Origin: Chloroflexota bacterium
GTDB taxonomy: Bacteria; Chloroflexota; Dormibacteria; Dormibacterales; Dormibacteraceae
Length of the DNA: 7,470 nt
Assembly (NCBI GenBank): GCA_005879675.1
Contig: VBJE01000009.1
Coordinates: 1-7,470, forward strand
Direction of reading: 5' to 3'
The position numbers and the translations under genes were made by a program. The notes under the pieces are model-generated. The model saw nothing but the letters and a program-made list of their open reading frames with translations. It did not search any database and was not told the DNA's origin. Positions 1-5,575 of this stretch are shown in pieces (within the stretch, counting starts at the first letter, position 1; every line of letters starts with the position of its first letter).

Positions 1-207
1 GGCGTCCGCAGCGCGGAGAAGGCGGTGTCGCCGCTGTCGTGGTTCACGCCGCTGTCGTGCAACGAGGTCGCGGCGCGCATGCAGTCTCACTTCACGCGCG
101 AGTTCCAGGCGACCGTCGGCGAGCTGACCTCCCGCGAGATCGCGACAGCCCGTCACCTGGTGGCGTCGAAGTACTCCAACGAGGCGTGGATCAACCGCCT
201 GGCTTAG
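1..207 (+). CDS. Lipoate-protein ligase / octanoyltransferase-like protein, C-terminal end (5' truncated)
   Basis: The frame is open from the first base and ends at TAG 205-207, giving 68 residues of a protein that begins outside the window. The tail resembles the small C-terminal region of the LplA/LipM family of biotin/lipoate A/B protein ligases. It has a helix with 'FTREFQATVG', then 'ELTSREIATARHL', then 'SKYSNEAWINRL', matching the family pattern ELTxxExxxAxxLxxxKYxxxEW. Family members attach lipoate or octanoate to the E2 subunits of 2-oxoacid dehydrogenases or to GcvH in the cytoplasm. The catalytic domain with the conserved lysine is not visible, so ligase and transferase cannot be told apart. 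The gene runs tail to tail into the DinB-like gene, sharing 17 bp (191-207). The assignment rests on memory of the C-terminal motif only. Confidence 0.65.
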   Translation, partial: GVRSAEKAVSPLSWFTPLSCNEVAARMQSHFTREFQATVGELTSREIATARHLVASKYSNEAWINRLA

Positions 208-670
208 CGGTCCTCCACTCCTCGACCAGGTCCGCGCTCTGGACCACGTGCTCGCGGTAGTGGTCGCACAGCCAGCCGACGACGTCTTCCGGGCTGGTCG
301 GATACGGGTTCTCGCCCGGGCCGTAGACCACCGGCGACTTGCGCGACCAGTCTGACTCCGCGAGCCTGTCGACCCTCGTCTTGACCGCCTCGTGCAGCCT
401 CGACATTTCCGCGAGCGCTTGCCGGCGCTCGGCCGGCGACAACCCGCCCCGCAGGCCCTCGGCGCTCGGAGGAGGCTGTGCGACTGTTCCGCTCTCGAGC
501 ACGCGCAGGTAGCGAGCCAGCACCCAGTTGACGTGGACCTGCAGCCCGCCGAGGGCGTAGTCGTCGCCTGGCTTCAGGTACCGCAGGGCGTCGTCCGGAA
601 CCCGCGCGAACGCTTCCTCCCATTCCCGGCGGGCCTGCCCGAAGTCGGCCAGAGCGGCGTCCCGCCCCAC
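191..670 (-). CDS. DinB-superfamily protein (putative metal/thiol-dependent four-helix enzyme)
   Basis: A 159-residue all-helical protein starting at GTG 668-670 and ending TGA 191-193. Three histidines sit where the DinB/YfiT/maleylpyruvate isomerase fold places its metal triad: His46 in 'LQVHVNWVLARYL', and His137 and His141 in 'DHYREHVVQ' of the last helix. Known members are divalent-metal proteins, several acting as transferases or isomerases that use low-molecular-weight thiols such as mycothiol or bacillithiol; the substrate here cannot be read. The start lies 3 nt after the stop of the osmolyte-binding protein and has no clear Shine-Dalgarno, so translation is probably coupled to that gene, making this the fourth gene of the unit. 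The 3' end overlaps the convergent lipoate-ligase-like gene by 17 bp. The family call is fairly secure; the function is not. Confidence 0.8.
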   Translation of the reverse strand: MGRDAALADFGQARREWEEAFARVPDDALRYLKPGDDYALGGLQVHVNWVLARYLRVLESGTVAQPPPSAEGLRGGLSPAERRQALAEMSRLHEAVKTRVDRLAESDWSRKSPVVYGPGENPYPTSPEDVVGWLCDHYREHVVQSADLVEEWRTAKPGG

Positions 671-673
671 GGT

Positions 674-1588
674 CTAGCTGAAGTAGTTGTGCTGCTGGAG
701 GAAGGCCCTGGCGACCGCGTCGGCATCCTGGTGGTTCAGCTCGACCTGGCCGTTCAGGGTGACGAGCGTCTTGGTGTCCAGGCCGGCGCTGACCTTGTTC
801 AGCACGTTCTTCACCTCGTCGGTCGCGACCTTCTGGCGGATGATCGGGACGACGTTGTCGGCGTTCTCGAGGTGCTTGTCGTCCTGGAGCACGACCAGGC
901 CCAGCTTGTTCAGGTCGGAGTCGCTGCTGAACACCAGGCCGACCTGGATGGTTCCGTTGGCGAACGCGGCGCGGGTCGCCGGTCCATCGGTGTCGAGCGC
1001 CTTGAACGACTTGAAGTGGATGCCGTAGGTCTTCTCCAGGCCAGGCAGGCAGAAAGGCCGTGTCGGGCACTCGGGGCCCGCCCCCAGGACGAGCTTGTCG
1101 CCGATCGGCGCCAGGTCGGAGAGCTTGGTCAGGTTGTACTGCTGGGCGGTCGCCTTGGTCACCGCGAAGGCGTTCTGGTCCACCGCGCTGGAAGGCGTGA
1201 GGGCCTGCATGCCCAGCGGCTGCAGGCGAGCGTTCAGCTTCTGTACCGTGGCGGTGACGTCTCCGGTCGCCTCGCCGGCGCCGCCGTTGTAGAACTCGAG
1301 GTCGGTGGCCGCGTACCCCGGGTAGAGGTCGATCTGCCCGCTCTTGATCGCCGGCCCGACGACCTCGCGGGTGCCCAGGCGCAGCTTGCGGGTCACGGTG
1401 TAGCCGTCGTGCTCCAGGGCCTGCGCGTAGAGCTCGGCCAGGATGCTGCTCTCGGGGAAGTTGAAGCCGGCGACGGTGATGTTGCCCTTGTTGCCGGATG
1501 GGCTGGGGGTGCTTCCACAGGCCGCCGCGGCGATCGCGAAGACCACCAGCCCGGCAAGCAACCAACGCGAGCCCAGTTTGCGAATCAT
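674..1588 (-). CDS. opuCC: Osmoprotectant (glycine betaine/choline-type) ABC transporter substrate-binding lipoprotein
   Basis: 304 residues of the OpuAC/ProX/OsmF family, which binds quaternary amines such as glycine betaine, carnitine or choline outside the membrane and delivers them to the permeases. The N-terminus is a lipoprotein signal: MIRK, a hydrophobic stretch at residues 10-23, then Cys24 in 'AAAC|GS' for lipid anchoring, followed by a Ser/Pro/Gly linker. The mature part opens with 'NITVAGFNFPES', has 'GQIDLYPGYAATDLEF' (residues 84-99) at the usual ligand-site loop, and Cys174/Cys180 in 'ECPTRPFC', a plausible disulfide. ATG 1586-1588 is chosen because AAGGAGG lies 7 nt upstream and the signal peptide starts there. 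The family usually shows YPEY at the ligand loop; here the acidic residue is Gly91. The gene follows permease 2 after 65 bp. The precise ligand is unknown. Confidence 0.92.
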   Translation of the reverse strand: MIRKLGSRWLLAGLVVFAIAAAACGSTPSPSGNKGNITVAGFNFPESSILAELYAQALEHDGYTVTRKLRLGTREVVGPAIKSGQIDLYPGYAATDLEFYNGGAGEATGDVTATVQKLNARLQPLGMQALTPSSAVDQNAFAVTKATAQQYNLTKLSDLAPIGDKLVLGAGPECPTRPFCLPGLEKTYGIHFKSFKALDTDGPATRAAFANGTIQVGLVFSSDSDLNKLGLVVLQDDKHLENADNVVPIIRQKVATDEVKNVLNKVSAGLDTKTLVTLNGQVELNHQDADAVARAFLQQHNYFS

Positions 1589-1595
1589 CGAAGTT

Positions 1596-1602
1596 CCTCC
1601 TT
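1596..1602 (-). promoter_or_regulatory. Ribosome binding site of the substrate-binding protein gene
   Basis: AAGGAGG on the minus strand, 7 nt before ATG 1586-1588. It is a near-perfect Shine-Dalgarno and fixes this start, because the reading frame itself stays open far upstream (to 2527). It is stronger than any other site in this unit, which fits a binding protein made in excess over the permeases. Confidence 0.85.
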
Positions 1603-1653
1603 GGCCAGGACGGGACTCCCGATCCAACCCCATGCCTGCCCAGATTCTTCCAT

Positions 1654-2361
1654 CTAGGCGGTCTTGAACGCCGTCCCGCGGCGGGCAGCTCGGGCCGTCA
1701 ACAGGCGAATACCCCGGGGCACGAGCACACGTTCCAGGGCGGAGAGGGAAAGCTCTGTGGCCAGGGCGAGAAGGGCCACGAGCACGGCGCCCGCGAACAG
1801 CTTCGTGTAGTCGAACTGGGCAAACCCGTCGACGATGTACCTGCCCAGCCCTCCGCCCGCGATCAGCGCCGCGACGGTCGCGGTGGCGACCACCTGGATC
1901 GCCGAGGTCCGGATTCCCGCCATGATCAGAGGTACCGCGAGCGGTAACTCGATTCGCAGCACCTGGGCGAATTCGCGGTAGCCCATGCCCCGCGCGGCCT
2001 CCTTGATGTCGGGGTCGACCTCGGTCAGGGCGACGTAGCTGTTGGTCACCATCGGTGGAATGGCGAGCGCGGTCAGGGCGAGGACGATCGGCCCGTCGCC
2101 GAACCCAAAGAGCGTGAAGGCGATGACCAGAACCCCGTACGAGGGGATCGCCCGACCGACGTTGGAGACGCTGATCGCGAGGTTGCCGAACCGGCCGTAG
2201 TGGCCCAGCACGATCCCGATCGGCAGGGCGATCACGGCGCCGATCAAGACAGATTCGACCGAAAGGTGGAGGTGCTCGCCCAGCCTGGTCGGGATGCCGT
2301 CGGAACCGCGCCAGTGGGCGCCGTCGCCGAACCACAGCAGCACCCGATGAAGAAAATCCAC
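1654..2361 (-). CDS. Osmoprotectant ABC transporter permease 2 (OpuCB/OpuCD-like)
   Basis: 235-residue inner-membrane permease of the proline/glycine betaine (BPD_transp_1) family. Hydrophobic segments include residues about 35-53 ('SVLIGAVIALPIGIVLG'), 73-90, 92-106, 146-168 and 187-205. The ATPase-coupling EAA loop is clear at residues 121-143: 'EAARGMGYREFAQVL' followed by 'RIELPLAVP'. The start is taken as GTG 2359-2361, 2 nt after the stop of permease 1, with GAGGAG 9 nt upstream; the open frame continues much further upstream but only as non-membrane shadow sequence. It pairs with permease 1, the binding lipoprotein and the divergent ATPase. The two permeases share the core 'GMGYRxFAxxLRIELPLAxP', showing they are paralogues that probably form a heterodimeric channel. 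Which corresponds to OpuCB and which to OpuCD cannot be decided. Confidence 0.93.
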   Translation of the reverse strand: MDFLHRVLLWFGDGAHWRGSDGIPTRLGEHLHLSVESVLIGAVIALPIGIVLGHYGRFGNLAISVSNVGRAIPSYGVLVIAFTLFGFGDGPIVLALTALAIPPMVTNSYVALTEVDPDIKEAARGMGYREFAQVLRIELPLAVPLIMAGIRTSAIQVVATATVAALIAGGGLGRYIVDGFAQFDYTKLFAGAVLVALLALATELSLSALERVLVPRGIRLLTARAARRGTAFKTA

Positions 2362-2363
2362 GC

Positions 2364-3032
2364 TCAGCCGCTCCTCGCCCAGGGCATCGCCAGCCGCCGA
2401 ACCCCGGCCAGGAGGACATCGGCCACCAGCGCGAAGGCGACGCAGAGCACCATGCCGACCACCAGCGGGGTGCGAAAGCTCTCGATGAATCCCTGGTAGA
2501 TGAGCTCGCCCAGGCCACCGAGCGCAATCACCGAGGCGATGGTGATGATCCCGATGGTGGACACCGTGGCGACGCGCAGGCCCGCCAGCATCGCGGGCAG
2601 GGCGAGTGGAAGCTCGATGCGAAGCAACCTCGCGAATGGCCGGTAGCCCATGCCGTCCGCGGCATCGAGGACATCCCTCGGCACTTCGTCCAGGCCGACG
2701 ATGACGTTGCGCAGGAGGATCAACACGTTGTAGCCCGTGAGCGGAATCAGGGCCGTCAGCTCGCTGATCCCGGTATACGGAACCATGAGCGCGAAGAAAG
2801 CCAGCGAAGGGATCGTGTAGAACGTGCCGAACAGGCCCAATGCGGGCAACCGCAGGCCCGTCCATCGATAGGCGGCGACGCCGAGCGGCAGCGAGATGAC
2901 GATGCCGCCGGCCAGGGAGATGGCCGTCAGCTCGACGTGCTGCCCGAGGTAGCCAAGCACCGTCGGCACATGAGTCGAGACCCAGGCCCAATCGACCCAT
3001 GGCTCTGCGTCCAGGAATAGGTGCCCAGCCAT
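2364..3032 (-). CDS. Osmoprotectant ABC transporter permease 1 (OpuCB/OpuCD-like)
   Basis: 222-residue permease of the same family and first gene of the minus-strand unit. After an amphipathic N-terminus with three Trp residues, hydrophobic segments follow at about residues 34-54, 63-86, 92-113, 146-171 and 190-209. The EAA-type coupling loop lies at 124-146, 'AADGMGYRPFARLL' then 'RIELPLALP'. ATG 3030-3032 is the only sensible start; the next in-frame GTG codon, at residue 22, would remove the N-terminal part that lines up with permease 2. No Shine-Dalgarno precedes it, and a TACCGT box sits exactly at -12 to -7 of the ATG, so the mRNA may be leaderless. The start codon is 20 bp from that of the divergent ATPase. 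The 3' end is 2 nt from permease 2. Confidence 0.93.
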   Translation of the reverse strand: MAGHLFLDAEPWVDWAWVSTHVPTVLGYLGQHVELTAISLAGGIVISLPLGVAAYRWTGLRLPALGLFGTFYTIPSLAFFALMVPYTGISELTALIPLTGYNVLILLRNVIVGLDEVPRDVLDAADGMGYRPFARLLRIELPLALPAMLAGLRVATVSTIGIITIASVIALGGLGELIYQGFIESFRTPLVVGMVLCVAFALVADVLLAGVRRLAMPWARSG

Positions 3033-3052
3033 TCCGATACGGTAAACGAGCC
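3033..3052. promoter_or_regulatory. Candidate bidirectional promoter between permease 1 and the ATPase
   Basis: The whole space between the two divergent start codons is 20 bp. At 3038-3044 it holds TACGGTA, which is symmetric about its centre. It therefore reads as a TAnnnT -10 box on both strands: TACGGT at 3038-3043 (+) and TACCGT at 3044-3039 (-). The minus box is correctly placed for transcription to start at the ATG of permease 1, and the plus box for a start 2-4 nt before the TTG of the ATPase. I see no convincing -35 element on either side; any would lie inside the opposing coding region. Symmetric -10 boxes driving divergent transcription are a known bacterial arrangement. The assignment here is inference from position and a weak motif. 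Confidence 0.35.
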
Positions 3053-3847
3053 TTGATCCGCCTGGAGAACGTGACCAAGCAGTTCGCAGGCGGGTCCAAC
3101 GCGGTGCTCAACCTTTCGCTCGAGATACTCGATGGCCAGACGTGCGTCCTGATCGGTCCCTCGGGCTGCGGCAAGACGACAACCCTGCGCATGATCAACC
3201 GCCTCATCGACCCGGACAGCGGCCGTATCGAGGTCGAGGGCGTGGACACAAGCACCGTCGACCCGGCGGCGCTTCGCTTGAAGATGGGCTATGTCATCCA
3301 GTCGACGGGTCTCTTCCCGCACATGACGGTCGGCGCCAACGTCGGCACAGTGCCGCGGCTGTGGAAGTGGGACAGCAAGCGCATCGCCAGACGCGTCGAC
3401 GAGCTTCTCGAGCTCGTCGGCCTCGGGCCCGACGAGTACCGCGACCGCTACCCCCACCAGCTGTCCGGCGGACAGCGCCAGCGCGTCGGCTTCGCGCGCG
3501 CCCTCGCCGCCGACCCGCCGATCCTGCTGATGGACGAGCCGTTCGGCGCCGTCGACCGGATCACGCGCGAGCGCCTGCAGCAGGAGTTCGTCGGCATCCA
3601 GCGCTCGATGCGCAAAACCGTGGTCTTCGTCACCCACGACATCGAGGAGGCAGTGCTCGTAGGCGATCGGATCTGCGTGCTCAAGATGCAGGCGCAGATC
3701 GCCCAGTACGACACGCCGGAGCGGATACTCGCCAAGCCGGAGAGCGAGTACGTGGTCGAGTTCCTGGGCCGCCGCCGCGTCGCGTGGCTCGAGGCATTGC
3801 GCCGCTCGAGCGCGGAAGGAGGAGACCAGGTTGCCGCAGGAGTTTGA
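3053..3847 (+). CDS. opuCA: Osmoprotectant ABC transporter ATP-binding protein, short form without CBS domains
   Basis: 264-residue ATPase that would power the osmolyte importer with the two minus-strand permeases. All ABC motifs are intact: Walker A 'GPSGCGKTT' (35-43), Q-loop Gln83 in 'YVIQSTGLFPHMTV', signature 'LSGGQRQR' (137-144), Walker B 'ILLMDEP' with Glu162, D-loop 'GAVD', and switch His195 in 'VTHDIEEA'. The 'STGLFPHMTV' stretch is typical of the OpuCA/ProV/YehX group. TTG 3053-3055 is chosen because it gives the family's usual 'MIRLENVTKQF' opening; an in-frame ATG at 2999 would add 18 unfamiliar residues and overlap permease 1. After 'ERILAKPESEYVVEFLG' the protein ends with about 25 residues, lacking the tandem CBS domains that OpuCA uses as an ionic or nucleotide sensor. 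The last 17 nt overlap the flavoprotein gene. Confidence 0.92.
   Translation: MIRLENVTKQFAGGSNAVLNLSLEILDGQTCVLIGPSGCGKTTTLRMINRLIDPDSGRIEVEGVDTSTVDPAALRLKMGYVIQSTGLFPHMTVGANVGTVPRLWKWDSKRIARRVDELLELVGLGPDEYRDRYPHQLSGGQRQRVGFARALAADPPILLMDEPFGAVDRITRERLQQEFVGIQRSMRKTVVFVTHDIEEAVLVGDRICVLKMQAQIAQYDTPERILAKPESEYVVEFLGRRRVAWLEALRRSSAEGGDQVAAGV
3816..3822 (+). promoter_or_regulatory. Ribosome binding site of the flavoprotein gene
   Basis: AAGGAGG, 8 nt before the TTG at 3831. It lies inside the 3' end of the ATPase coding sequence and supports both the TTG start and translation of the flavoprotein from the same mRNA as the ATPase. Confidence 0.8.
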
Positions 3848-5195
3848 CGTCGTGTGCCTGGGCGGCGGGGTCGCGGGCGAGGCGATAGCGGGCGGGCTCA
3901 AGGACAGCGGGCTCTCGGTCGCCGTCGTGGAGCGCGAGCTGGTCGGCGGCGAGTGCGCCTACTGGGGCTGCGTGCCTTCGAAGACGCTGCTGCGCTCCGC
4001 CGAAACTCTCGAGGAGGCCGGGCGGGCGCGCAAGCTGGCAGCGTCGCGCGTGGACTGGGAGGTCGACTTTCCCAAGGTCGCCAAGCGCGTGTCGTGGATG
4101 GCGCGCGACCTGGACGACAAGAACGCCGCCGCCGCCCTCGAGGCGACCGGCGCGAAGCTGTTTCGCGGCGCCGGCACCATGGTCGACCTGCGGACGGTCG
4201 AGGTCGCGGGCGAGCAGCTGGTGGCGCGACGCGCGGTGGTCATCGCCAACGGCGGCACGGCCGCGATCCCTCCGATCGAGGGCCTCGACAAGGTCAAGTA
4301 CTGGACCAACCGCCAGGCCGCGGTCCCGCGCGAGCTGCCGAAGCGCCTGGTCGTGCTTGGCGGCGGGGCGGTCGGAGTCGAGCTGGCGCAGGGATTTGCC
4401 CGGCTCGGGTCGAAGGTCACCATCGTCGAGGCCGGCCCGCGCTTCCTCGCCCTCGAAGAGCCGGAGGCGGGCGCCGCCCTGCTCCCTCACCTGCAAGCGG
4501 ACGGGATCGAGGTCCTGGTCGGCGATGCCTGTGTGGCGGTGGAGATGCAGTCGACCGCCCTCGTGCTCCACCTCAAGTCGGGCGCTTTGGTCGCGGGCGA
4601 CCGCCTGCTCGTGGCCACGGGCCGGCGCCCGAACTTCGAGGCGTGGAAGCCGGCCGGCCTGACCCAGACCGAGCGCGGCTGGCTGAAGGTCGACCCGCTG
4701 ACGCTCGAGGCGCGCGACGGCATCTACGGGGCCGGCGACATCACCGGCATCGGCGGCTTCACGCACCTCGCCTACTACCACGGCCAGATCGTGGCCAGGC
4801 GCATCCGGGGCGAGGACGCCCGCGCCGACCATATCGCGGTCCCCCGCGTCACGTACACGGACCCGGAGGTCGCGTCAGTCGGACTGTCCGAGCAGTCGGC
4901 GCGGGAGCACGGCGTCGATGTGGTGGTGGTGACCACCGACCCGGGGGAGGCCGCGCGGGGGTACATCCACGATTTCCACGGCGGCGCGCTGAAGCTGGTC
5001 GCGGACCGCTCGCGCGGGGTGCTCGTGGGCGCGACCCTGGTCACGCCGCGCGCGGGCGAGATCCTGGGCGAGCTCGTGCTCGCGCTCAAGGTGGCGACGC
5101 CCGTGGCCACGCTGGCCGACGTGATCCACCCCTACCCCGCGTTCAACCGCGTCCTCGGCGCGGCGTTCGGCGAACTTGCGGCCAAGGTGAGGTAA
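3831..5195 (+). CDS. Dihydrolipoamide dehydrogenase-like FAD/NAD(P) disulfide oxidoreductase
   Basis: 454-residue class I pyridine nucleotide-disulfide oxidoreductase, cytoplasmic. An FAD motif 'GGGVAG' (11-16) is followed by the redox-active pair Cys42/Cys47 in 'GGECAYWGCVPSK'. The NAD(P) Rossmann motif 'GGGAVGVE' (177-184) is followed by Glu200 at the end of the second strand ('VTIVEAG'), which favours NAD(H) over NADP(H). The second FAD motif is 'GIYGAGDITG' with Asp303. The C-terminal dimer domain carries His433 in 'IHPYPAFNR'. Classical Lpd has HPTxxE, and related actinobacterial proteins, as I recall them, HPFPTFSE; here the catalytic Glu position is filled by Arg440. The substrate may be lipoamide, another disulfide or a quinone. 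TTG 3831 has an AAGGAGG site and gives a start right before the FAD strand. It overlaps the ATPase gene by 17 nt. True E3 function is not established. Confidence 0.88.
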   Translation: MPQEFDVVCLGGGVAGEAIAGGLKDSGLSVAVVERELVGGECAYWGCVPSKTLLRSAETLEEAGRARKLAASRVDWEVDFPKVAKRVSWMARDLDDKNAAAALEATGAKLFRGAGTMVDLRTVEVAGEQLVARRAVVIANGGTAAIPPIEGLDKVKYWTNRQAAVPRELPKRLVVLGGGAVGVELAQGFARLGSKVTIVEAGPRFLALEEPEAGAALLPHLQADGIEVLVGDACVAVEMQSTALVLHLKSGALVAGDRLLVATGRRPNFEAWKPAGLTQTERGWLKVDPLTLEARDGIYGAGDITGIGGFTHLAYYHGQIVARRIRGEDARADHIAVPRVTYTDPEVASVGLSEQSAREHGVDVVVVTTDPGEAARGYIHDFHGGALKLVADRSRGVLVGATLVTPRAGEILGELVLALKVATPVATLADVIHPYPAFNRVLGAAFGELAAKVR

Positions 5196-5236
5196 AGGGC
5201 CCAGGCGTTTTACAGGTGCCCGAGTTCAATTTTTGT

Positions 5237-5244
5237 AAAGGGGG
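5237..5244 (+). promoter_or_regulatory. Ribosome binding site of the GlsB-like gene
   Basis: AAAGGGGG, 10 nt before ATG 5255, inside a 59-bp intergenic stretch that is locally AT-richer than its surroundings. It supports ATG 5255 over the internal ATG at 5294, which has no such site. Confidence 0.55.
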
Positions 5245-5254
5245 CCTGTTTCTT

Positions 5255-5575
5255 ATGGTCATCTCGGTCAACGGTTCGCCCGTAACCCTGGACATGGACT
5301 CGATCCTGCTGTGGGCCCTGGTGGGGCTGGTGGCCGGCTTTCTGGCCAGTCACCTCGCGCTGGGCCATGGATTGGGCCTGATCTGGGACATCGTCGTCGG
5401 CATCCTCGGAGCGCTGTTCGGCGGCATCGTGCTCGCCGGCATGCTCCACTTCTCGATCGCGATCGCCGGCCATCCGATCATCAGCTCGATCATCATGGCT
5501 TTCATCGGCGCCGCGATCCTGCTCCTGATCCTCCGGCTGTTCTCGGGCCGAAGCTACCGGCGCCGCGCGTTCTGA
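5255..5575 (+). CDS. GlsB/YeaQ/YmgE-family (transglycosylase-associated) small membrane protein
   Basis: 106-residue, very hydrophobic protein. Three membrane segments are visible: about residues 18-34 ('LLWALVGLVAGFLASHL'), 43-64 ('IWDIVVGILGALFGGIVLAGML') and 76-95 ('SSIIMAFIGAAILLLILRLF'). A basic tail 'GRSYRRRAF' follows. The glycine pattern 'GLVAGFLAS...DIVVGILGALFGG...IGAAILLLI' is the signature of this family, which is stress-induced in several bacteria but has no defined biochemical role. Family members are usually 80-90 residues; the extra length is an N-terminal 'MVISVNGSPVTLD' and a longer loop before the third segment. It sits 59 bp after the flavoprotein on the same strand, so it may share its transcript or have its own promoter. 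Its 3' end overlaps the convergent YjbR-family gene by 22 bp. Confidence 0.85.
   Translation: MVISVNGSPVTLDMDSILLWALVGLVAGFLASHLALGHGLGLIWDIVVGILGALFGGIVLAGMLHFSIAIAGHPIISSIIMAFIGAAILLLILRLFSGRSYRRRAF

Noticed and set aside
229..245. GGTCC/GGACC inverted repeat after the lipoate-ligase-like stop as a terminator
   Set aside because: Only five Watson-Crick pairs with a 7-nt loop and no T-tract; too weak to call in GC-rich DNA.
204..1565. Minus-strand 453-codon frame, out of phase with the binding-protein and DinB-like genes
   Set aside because: It runs across both genes in a wrong phase, is extremely Arg/Gly/Pro rich and has no recognisable domain.
392..1657. Long plus-strand open frame (421 codons) opposite the DinB-like and binding-protein genes
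   Set aside because: It is antisense to two well-recognised genes, has no family resemblance and shows the Arg/Val/Gly/Leu-rich composition of a high-GC shadow frame.
2362..3255. Upstream extension of the permease 2 frame through permease 1 and into the ATPase
   Set aside because: It is a shadow without membrane segments; the GTG at 2361 with GAGGAG upstream gives the normal permease N-terminus.
3681..4832. Minus-strand 383-codon frame opposite the flavoprotein
   Set aside because: It is antisense to a protein with every expected motif; its composition is typical of shadow sequence.
5209..5238. TTTACA with TTGTAA 18 bp downstream as a sigma-70 promoter for the GlsB-like gene
   Set aside because: The -10 match is poor (two of six), and transcription would begin at or after the apparent ribosome binding site.
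3854..5254. Frame joined upstream to the GlsB-like gene, suggesting a large fusion protein
   Set aside because: The upstream part is the out-of-phase shadow of the flavoprotein; the GlsB-like protein has its own ATG, ribosome binding site and family-typical length from 5255.
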